From positions 1 to 5,145 of the forward strand of contig JABWBL010000290.1 in NCBI GenBank assembly GCA_013360535.1: DNA of 5,145 nt. Direction: 5' to 3'. Below the pieces are notes generated by a model, which was not told the origin of the DNA, searched no databases, and saw only the letters and a program-made list of their open reading frames with translations. A program made the position numbers and the translations under genes. The DNA comes from Planctomycetaceae bacterium. GTDB lineage: Bacteria; Planctomycetota; UBA1135; GCA-002686595. Shown here piece by piece: positions 1 to 4,029 of the stretch. Numbering within the stretch: the stretch's first letter is position 1; each line of letters starts with the position of its first letter.

Positions 1-69
1 CGCGGCGAGCAGGACCGCGGCGGCGGCGGCGCCCGCCATTGCATGGATCCCCGCGGGGGCGCCCGGCAT
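1..69 (-). CDS. N-terminus of a probable exported protein (partial, runs off the left edge)
   Basis: An ATG at 69, six bases after the stop of the preceding phospholipase-like frame, opens a frame that stays open for 23 codons to the window edge. It reads MPGAPAGIHAMAGAAAAAVL then LAA. The run of Ala, Val and Leu looks like the hydrophobic core of a signal peptide. A second in-frame ATG at 39 may be the real start: GGGGA lies about nine bases upstream of it, whereas the ATG at 69 has only a weak CCGG before it. The close spacing to the upstream gene suggests co-transcription. Too little is visible to assign a family, and 23 codons in GC-rich DNA can be open by chance. Confidence 0.4.
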   Translation of the reverse strand, partial: MPGAPAGIHAMAGAAAAAVLLAA

Positions 70-74
70 CCGGA

Positions 75-440
75 TCAGCAGTCGGAGTCCTGGAACTGGC
101 AGAAGCAATCACACGTGCCGTCGCCGTTCCACGACGACGGGCAGTTGCCCTTGTAGCCCGTGCCGCGCCAGTCGTAGTTGCAGGAGGGGGCGAAGGCCTC
201 GTCGTCGGTGCACGAGAGGAACTGGTCGTCGCAGTACGCGCTCGCGAGCGCGTGGCCGCCGTGCTTGGCGGTGCGGACGCACTGGTCGTGGTTCGTGCAG
301 TCCTTCGTGAACTGGGAGCCGGTGCTGCTCGTGCCGCAGTTGCCGTAGTTGGCGCCGTTGAAGTACTCGCCGAGCTTCTTGCCGGTGTCGCAGCAGTCGC
401 CCGACCACGAGCAGACGTTGCAGTCGTGGCAGCCGGTCAC
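75..440 (-). CDS. Cys-rich secretory phospholipase A2-like domain protein
   Basis: From a GTG at 440 this frame gives 121 residues with 16 cysteines. The core carries the secretory phospholipase A2 pattern: YGNCG (residues 32-36) resembles the calcium loop, CTNHDQC (48-54) matches C-x2-H-D-x-C with the catalytic His51-Asp52, and C70-D71-x5-C77 matches the C-D-x5-C segment whose Asp supports the catalytic His. Classical enzymes have a Cys pair before HD; here the first is Asp47. The C-terminus, residues 105-121, has the form N-G-D-G-x-C-D-C-x-C followed by D-x-D-C, a separate small Cys module. Members of this family hydrolyse the sn-2 ester of phospholipids outside the cytoplasm and depend on disulfides, yet no signal peptide precedes GTG440. 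The frame stays open upstream, and residues encoded at 464-441 (RYASTNTT) look like sulfatase sequence, so the natural N-terminus is probably the adjacent sulfatase/lipoprotein segment in another frame. Activity is unproven. Confidence 0.6.
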   Translation of the reverse strand: MTGCHDCNVCSWSGDCCDTGKKLGEYFNGANYGNCGTSSTGSQFTKDCTNHDQCVRTAKHGGHALASAYCDDQFLSCTDDEAFAPSCNYDWRGTGYKGNCPSSWNGDGTCDCFCQFQDSDC

Positions 441-465
441 GGTGGTGTTGGTGGAGGCATACCGG

Positions 466-639
466 CGCCAGCTCGTCCAGCCGCGGCGTCGGCTTCGCGG
501 GGTTGCCCATGAAACCCACGGCGTTGAAGCGCGTGGTGTCGAGCGTGACGAGCAGCACGTTGCGGCGCTCCTTCGTCGTTTCCTTCGCGCAGGCCGCGAG
601 CCCCGCGACCAGCGTCAGCATCCAGATCCAGCGCTTCAC
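466..639 (-). pseudogene. Truncated sulfatase N-terminus with lipoprotein signal, frameshifted into the PLA2-like domain
   Basis: From a GTG at 639 the first 58 codons encode a lipoprotein signal peptide (KRW, hydrophobic core, LAAC lipobox, acylated Cys17) and then the start of an arylsulfatase-type fold: NVLLVTLDTTR (residues 27-37), whose Asp is normally a metal ligand, and TPRLDELA (51-58). After 466 this frame degenerates into Arg/His/Leu-rich sequence typical of an off-frame read. One base later, in the +1 frame, RYASTNTTV appears, which in sulfatases usually follows LDxLA after about seven further residues, and that frame continues into the PLA2-like domain. The sulfatase active-site C/S-x-P-S-R motif and the rest of the roughly 450-550 residue enzyme are absent. 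No clear Shine-Dalgarno site precedes GTG639. I read this as a broken or chimeric gene. A sequencing indel would leave a 187-aa lipoprotein fusion. Confidence 0.6.
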
Positions 640-730
640 GGCGTCAAGCTAACGGTCCGTGGCGAGCGCGCCCACGCTCGGTCGCGCCGGAAAACTCGGC
701 GGGAGACGGAGCCTGCGCCGCGGCAGGAAA

Positions 731-764
731 CGACGCGGGCGACTCTCGCGAGCCGCCCGCGTCG
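731..764 (-). terminator. Intrinsic terminator after the lipoprotein toroid gene
   Basis: On the minus strand a 15-bp stem (one G-U wobble) closes on a GCGA tetraloop, a GNRA-type loop, and is followed directly by a short U run (GUUUCC on the transcript after the stem). It begins about 25 bases after the TAG at 790. Its core stem sequence is nearly the same as that of the terminator at 2179-2208. Confidence 0.75.
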
Positions 765-1842
765 GGAAGACGGGAGGGAGCGGGGCCGTCTAGCGCGCGC
801 CGACCAGCTTGGCGGGGCGGGAGCTGGCCTCCAGGCACAGGAGGCCGAGCGCGGTCGAGTAGACGCGACCGCCGGAGAAGCCCCAGGGATCGACCGTGGC
901 GTTCCAGGAGCCCTTCGCGTCACCATCCTTGCGCTGCGAATCGACCACGGCGCTCTGCATCGCCTTGTTCCACACGTCCCAGTGCTGCTCGCCGCCCATC
1001 TGGTACATGGCGTAGGAGCCGTAGTACCAGTAGTAGAGGTCGATGCCGAGGCCGTCGGGATCCCACTTCGGCAGCTTGGACTTGAGCAGGTCGGCATGCT
1101 TCGCCATGACCGGCGTCTTCCTGGGGTCCTGACCGAGGAGGAAGCGGCACGCCAGCGCGACGGCGCTCATCGCCTCGCCCTTGTCCGTCGGGAAGTGCTC
1201 GTTCACGCGCGAGATGCGCGAGCTGGAGCTTCCGAGCGAGTCGTAGCCGCAGCGACCGGTGACGGGGTCCGTGACCTCGTCGAACCACGACGCGGCGCCA
1301 CGGAACGCCTCCGGGTCGATCTTGAGGCCGGCCTCCTCGGCGCTCTTCAGCGCGAAGACGCACCAGCCGGTGACCGACGTGTCGTTGTCGCCCGAGGGCG
1401 GGACGTCGTAACGCCACGCGCCGTACGGGTTGCGGGCCATCGTGATGTAGCTGATCGCGTCCTGCGCCGACTTCCGGATCAACGGCGACTTGGTGAAGCA
1501 GTACGCCTCGCACATCGCAAGGGACGCGATGGCGTGGTTGTAGAGGAACGCGTGGCCGACCTTCTCGCCGATCAGGCCGGAGTCGGGATCCTGCTTGTCT
1601 TTCAGCCACTTGATGCCCTTGGCGACCTGTTCCGCGTAGGCGCCGTCGCGCGTGGTGCTGCCGTCGCCGAGGAAGGCGAGTACCGCGAGGCCGGTCGTGC
1701 CGACATCGTTCACCGCCTCGCCGGCGTCCTGACAGCTCGTCGACCCGAGCTTGCCGCAGTTGGCCATGAAGCCGTCGCAATCCCAGGAGCCGTCGTCGGA
1801 TTGGTGCCAGCGCAGCCACTCGAGGCCGTCGTTGAGCGCCTG
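731..1842 (-). repeat. Tandem duplication, copy 2 (toroid domain plus terminator)
   Basis: This segment is a diverged direct copy of 2177-3287, offset by 1445-1446 bases. It covers the 350-codon toroid domain, the stop codon and the terminator hairpin. The protein portions align end to end without a gap with about 62 differences in 350 residues by hand count (about 82% identity). Similarity stops abruptly at codon 59 of the lipoprotein gene (codon 176 of its partner), where the N-terminal modules differ completely. Confidence 0.85.
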
Positions 1843-2016
1843 CCGACGTCGGACTTCCTGCTTGGCGGTCTTCTCCGCGCTGTCGGACGTCGTCGCGGCC
1901 GCTTGCTGGACGGGCGCGGGCTCTGGTTGGGGCTCGGGCGCGGCCGGAGCACGGGAAGTGCAGGCGGCGAGCGTCGCGGCGAACGGCAGGAACGCGGTCA
2001 TGTGCAGGGGCTTCAT
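790..2016 (-). CDS. Lipoprotein with prenyltransferase/squalene-cyclase-like toroid domain
   Basis: This 408-aa protein begins with a lipoprotein signal peptide: hydrophobic core AFLPFAAT then LAAC, acylated Cys19. Thr at +2 does not suggest inner-membrane retention, so outer-membrane anchoring is likely if that rule holds here. Residues 20-45 are a Pro/Ala/Glu linker. Residues 59-408 form an alpha/alpha-toroid of the prenyltransferase/squalene-oxidase-repeat type, with QW-like elements QSDDGSW (72-78), a QDPDSG turn, RNPYGAW and a C-terminal QRKDGDAKGSW. No D-x-D-D catalytic motif is seen; the nearest string is GDNDTS. A C-x6-C-x7-C cluster (first Cys at residue 80) is shared with the upstream paralogue, and this copy adds two further cysteines (AYC, RCG). 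Start ATG2016 has GGAGAGG 12 bases upstream, a long gap, but it is the start that gives a complete signal peptide. It is flanked on both sides by terminators, so it may need its own promoter, which I cannot identify. Ligand and function are unknown. Confidence 0.88.
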   Translation of the reverse strand: MKPLHMTAFLPFAATLAACTSRAPAAPEPQPEPAPVQQAAATTSDSAEKTAKQEVRRRQALNDGLEWLRWHQSDDGSWDCDGFMANCGKLGSTSCQDAGEAVNDVGTTGLAVLAFLGDGSTTRDGAYAEQVAKGIKWLKDKQDPDSGLIGEKVGHAFLYNHAIASLAMCEAYCFTKSPLIRKSAQDAISYITMARNPYGAWRYDVPPSGDNDTSVTGWCVFALKSAEEAGLKIDPEAFRGAASWFDEVTDPVTGRCGYDSLGSSSSRISRVNEHFPTDKGEAMSAVALACRFLLGQDPRKTPVMAKHADLLKSKLPKWDPDGLGIDLYYWYYGSYAMYQMGGEQHWDVWNKAMQSAVVDSQRKDGDAKGSWNATVDPWGFSGGRVYSTALGLLCLEASSRPAKLVGAR

Positions 2017-2028
2017 GGTCAGCGAGTA

Positions 2029-2035
2029 CCTCTCC
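2029..2035 (-). promoter_or_regulatory. Shine-Dalgarno site with long spacing (lipoprotein toroid gene)
   Basis: GGAGAGG on the minus strand ends 12 bases before ATG2016. The spacing is longer than the usual 5-9 bases. The next in-frame ATG (codon 6) has no site of its own and would shorten the basic n-region of the signal peptide, so ATG2016 is preferred. Confidence 0.5.
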
Positions 2036-2176
2036 AGGTTCCTTGGGCGGTGGGACAGGGCCGAACCGCGGTGCCCAGCGGCAGCCCGCTCGACGTCCGG
2101 CGAGGTCCGTCCATCCGTCGACTATCCCTCGCCGCGTCCCCCAGATACGCCGGAGCTCGCGGGGGGCGCCGGAAAT

Positions 2177-3287
2177 GGACGCGGGCGGCTCCGGAGAGCC
2201 GCCCGCGTGCGTCAGGAACGTGAAGGCCGAGCGCCTAGCGCGCGCCGAGCACCTTCGCGTAGCGGAAGTACACCTCGAGGCAGAGCACACCGAGGGCGGT
2301 CGTGTAGACGCGGCCGCCGGAGAAGCCCCACGGGTCGACCTTGGCGTCCCAGGAGCCCTTCTCGTCGCCGTCCTTGCGCTGCGACTCGACCACGGCGGTC
2401 TTCATCGCCTTGTTCCACACTTCCCAGTACTTGTCGCCGCCCATCTGGTACATGGCGTAGGAGCCGTAGTACCAGTAGTAGAAGTCGATGCCGAAGCCAT
2501 CCGGATCCCACTTGGGGAGCTTGGCCTTGAGCAGGTCGGCGTGCTTCGCCATGACCGGCGTCTTGTCCGGGTCCTGGCCGAGGAAGAAGCGGCAGAGCAG
2601 CGCGACCGCGCTCATCGCCTCACCCTTGTCGGTCGGGAAGTGCTCGTTCACGCGCGTGATGCGCGAGCTGGCGCTGCCGATCGAGTCGTAGCCGGCGCGG
2701 CCGGTGACGGGGTCGGTGACCTCGTCGATCCAGGTCGCGGCACCGCGGAAGGCCTCAGGGTCGATCTTGAGGTCGGCCTCTTCGGCGCTCTTGAGCGCGA
2801 ACACGCACCAGCCGGTCACCGACGTGTCGTTGTCGCCCGAGGGCGGAACGTCGTAGCGCCAGGCGCCGTACGGGTTGCGGGCGATCGAGATGTAGTTGAC
2901 CGCGTCCTGCGCCGTCTTCTTGATCAGCGGCGACTTCGAGAAGTAGTAGGCCTCGCAGATCGAGAGCGCCGCGATCGAGTGGTTGTAGAGGAACGAGTGG
3001 CCGATCTTCTCGCCGAGCAGGCCGGTGTCGGGGTCCTGCTGGTCCTTGAGGAACTTGACGCCCTTGGCGACCTGCTCCTTGTAGACGCCGTCGCGGGTCG
3101 TGTTGCCGTCGCCGAGGAAGGCGAGCAGCGCGAGGCCGGTCATGCCGACGTCGTGCGGGGCCTCGCCGGGGTCCTGGCAGGTCGTCGGTCCGATCTTGCC
3201 GCAGTTGGCCATGAAGCCGTCGCAGTCCCAGGAGCCGTCGTCGGACTGGTGCCAGCGCAGCCACTCCAGACCGTCCTTGAGGGCCTG
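2177..3287 (-). repeat. Tandem duplication, copy 1 (toroid domain plus terminator)
   Basis: Partner of the copy at 731-1842. It spans codons 176-525 of the TonB-like/toroid gene, its TAG stop and the terminator. The two stops are preceded by the same GCGCGC codons (Ala-Arg), and the hairpins sit at matching distances from them, so the duplicated unit included the 3' flank rather than the coding domain alone. Confidence 0.85.
2179..2208 (-). terminator. Intrinsic terminator after the TonB-like/toroid gene
   Basis: A perfect 13-bp GC-rich stem with a four-base loop (UCCG on the transcript) begins 26 bases after the TAG at 2235. It is followed by CCAUUUCC, a weak U run. The stem shares its sequence with the terminator at 731-764. 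Confidence 0.75.
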
Positions 3288-3812
3288 CTCCGTGCCGGAG
3301 CCGCCGCGCGCCTTCAGGTTCTTGCGACCGCCGAAGCGCCCGCCGAACTTGCCACCGGCGCCGCCGCCGATGCCGATGACGTCGTTGAAGGCCTTGGAGT
3401 CGAAGGGCGAGTCCGCCATCTGGTCGGGGTCACCCTGCACGGACTCGAAGTCCTCGTTGGTGTCCTCCTCGTTGTGGTCGGAGACCTCGGCGTCCTTGAT
3501 GACGGGCTCCTCGGTCGGCTCCTCCTCCTCGAGCTCCTCCGGCTCCTCTTCCGGCGGGTCCTCGAAGACTTCCTCGGGCGTCTTCTCGAGGCTGGCCTCG
3601 ATCTTCCGCTCCTTCTTCTCGCCCATCTGGTCCCAGGGGATCGCCATCATGATCAGGACGACGATCAAGTGGGCGACGGCCGAGATGGCGAGCCACGGGG
3701 CGCGGCTCATCCAGTCGTAGAGGACGTCGTTGAAGGTTTCCTCGCGCTCCCAAGCCTTGGGCATCGAGGATTCGATGTGGATGTTCGAGTAGTCGTTCTG
3801 CTGCTGGGTCAT
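2235..3812 (-). CDS. TonB-type membrane anchor fused to a prenyltransferase/squalene-cyclase-like toroid domain
   Basis: This 525-aa protein has, in order: a cytoplasmic tail (1-38); one membrane helix (about 39-60, APWLAISAVAHLIVVLIMMA); a Glu/Pro-rich acidic linker (about 65-123); a Gly/Arg-rich linker (147-173, with repeated GG-K/R-F); and a toroid domain (176-525). In the helix, Ser44 and His48 have the S-x3-H spacing of the TonB N-terminal helix, which contacts ExbB/ExbD and senses proton motive force. There is no TonB C-terminal domain; the toroid takes its place and should lie in the periplasm. QW-like motifs QSDDGSW (189-195) and QRKDGDEKGSW mark the toroid, and no D-x-D-D cyclase motif is present. 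Seven cysteines are shared with the downstream paralogue. ATG3812 has GGAGA six bases upstream. I infer a structural or ligand-binding envelope protein coupled to an ExbBD/TolQR-like motor, but no such partner gene is visible here. Catalysis on an isoprenoid is unlikely though not excluded. Confidence 0.9.
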   Translation of the reverse strand: MTQQQNDYSNIHIESSMPKAWEREETFNDVLYDWMSRAPWLAISAVAHLIVVLIMMAIPWDQMGEKKERKIEASLEKTPEEVFEDPPEEEPEELEEEEPTEEPVIKDAEVSDHNEEDTNEDFESVQGDPDQMADSPFDSKAFNDVIGIGGGAGGKFGGRFGGRKNLKARGGSGTEQALKDGLEWLRWHQSDDGSWDCDGFMANCGKIGPTTCQDPGEAPHDVGMTGLALLAFLGDGNTTRDGVYKEQVAKGVKFLKDQQDPDTGLLGEKIGHSFLYNHSIAALSICEAYYFSKSPLIKKTAQDAVNYISIARNPYGAWRYDVPPSGDNDTSVTGWCVFALKSAEEADLKIDPEAFRGAATWIDEVTDPVTGRAGYDSIGSASSRITRVNEHFPTDKGEAMSAVALLCRFFLGQDPDKTPVMAKHADLLKAKLPKWDPDGFGIDFYYWYYGSYAMYQMGGDKYWEVWNKAMKTAVVESQRKDGDEKGSWDAKVDPWGFSGGRVYTTALGVLCLEVYFRYAKVLGAR

Positions 3813-3818
3813 CGACGT

Positions 3819-3823
3819 TCTCC
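3819..3823 (-). promoter_or_regulatory. Shine-Dalgarno site of the TonB-like/toroid gene
   Basis: GGAGA on the minus strand lies six bases before ATG3812, ideal spacing, and fixes this start. Confidence 0.75.
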
Positions 3824-3895
3824 GGGGGCCGCCGGGGCCTGTCGGGGGCGTCTGCGGAGGCGCGGGGGGCGCTCCGGGAGCCGGGCCGACGGGGT

Positions 3896-3939
3896 ACCGG
3901 GTGGGCGTGGAAGTTCGGGGGCCGGTCAGGGCACCCGGT
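3896..3939 (-). repeat. 8-bp inverted repeat in the presumed leader of the TonB-like/toroid gene
   Basis: ACCGGGTG at 3896-3903 and its exact reverse complement CACCCGGT at 3932-3939 flank 28 bases. They lie between the candidate promoter and the Shine-Dalgarno site, so the pair could form a leader hairpin or an operator. An 8-bp match is not rare in such GC-rich DNA. Confidence 0.3.
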
Positions 3940-3973
3940 GGGACTCCAACGCGCCGGGCAGGATGGGGTTCAC

Positions 3974-3999
3974 ACTATAGCGACAGGAGCGTCTGGCAA
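3974..3999 (-). promoter_or_regulatory. Candidate promoter for the TonB-like/toroid gene
   Basis: TATAGT (minus strand, 3974-3979) differs from TATAAT at one base and sits in the only AT-rich patch of the 217-base gap. TTGCCA (3994-3999) differs from TTGACA at one base, but the spacer is only 14 bases, short for a sigma-70 promoter, so the -35 assignment is weak. Transcription from here would give a leader of roughly 150 bases. Confidence 0.4.
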
Positions 4000-4001
4000 C
4001 C

Positions 4002-4016
4002 GCTCCCCGAAGGAGC
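4002..4016 (-). terminator. UUCG-type hairpin after the SurA-like gene
   Basis: The transcript reads GCUCC-UUCGG-GGAGC, a 5-bp stem with a C(UUCG)G-like loop, 13 bases after the TAG at 4030. No U run follows, so it may be an mRNA-end stabiliser or a weak terminator. Confidence 0.4.
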
Positions 4017-4029
4017 AACTTGGCGGGCG

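Noticed and set aside
109..465. Continuation of the sulfatase start in its own frame to a stop at 109
   Set aside because: After LDELA the residues become Arg/His/Leu-rich with no sulfatase motif, while the neighbouring frame holds a clear Cys-rich domain. This is a read-through of the wrong frame.
2090..2140. GATAGT (minus strand) as -10 of a promoter for the lipoprotein toroid gene
   Set aside because: No -35-like hexamer occurs at suitable spacing, so support is too weak to list.
349..2223. Long plus-strand open frame of about 620 codons
   Set aside because: It lies antisense to the lipoprotein toroid gene and the sulfatase fragment. Its composition (Arg, Val, Ala, Gly) is what GC-rich antisense frames give, and it has no recognisable domain.
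2235..3287. GDNDTS as a D-x-D-D terpene cyclase motif
   Set aside because: It lacks the required acidic residues in ungapped alignment and is better read as part of the D-T-S-V-T-G-W segment of this non-cyclase subfamily.
2043..3980. Long plus-strand open frame of about 645 codons, resembling the other plus-strand frame
   Set aside because: It is antisense to the TonB-like/toroid gene. Its similarity to the other plus-strand frame is inherited from the tandem duplication and is not evidence of coding.
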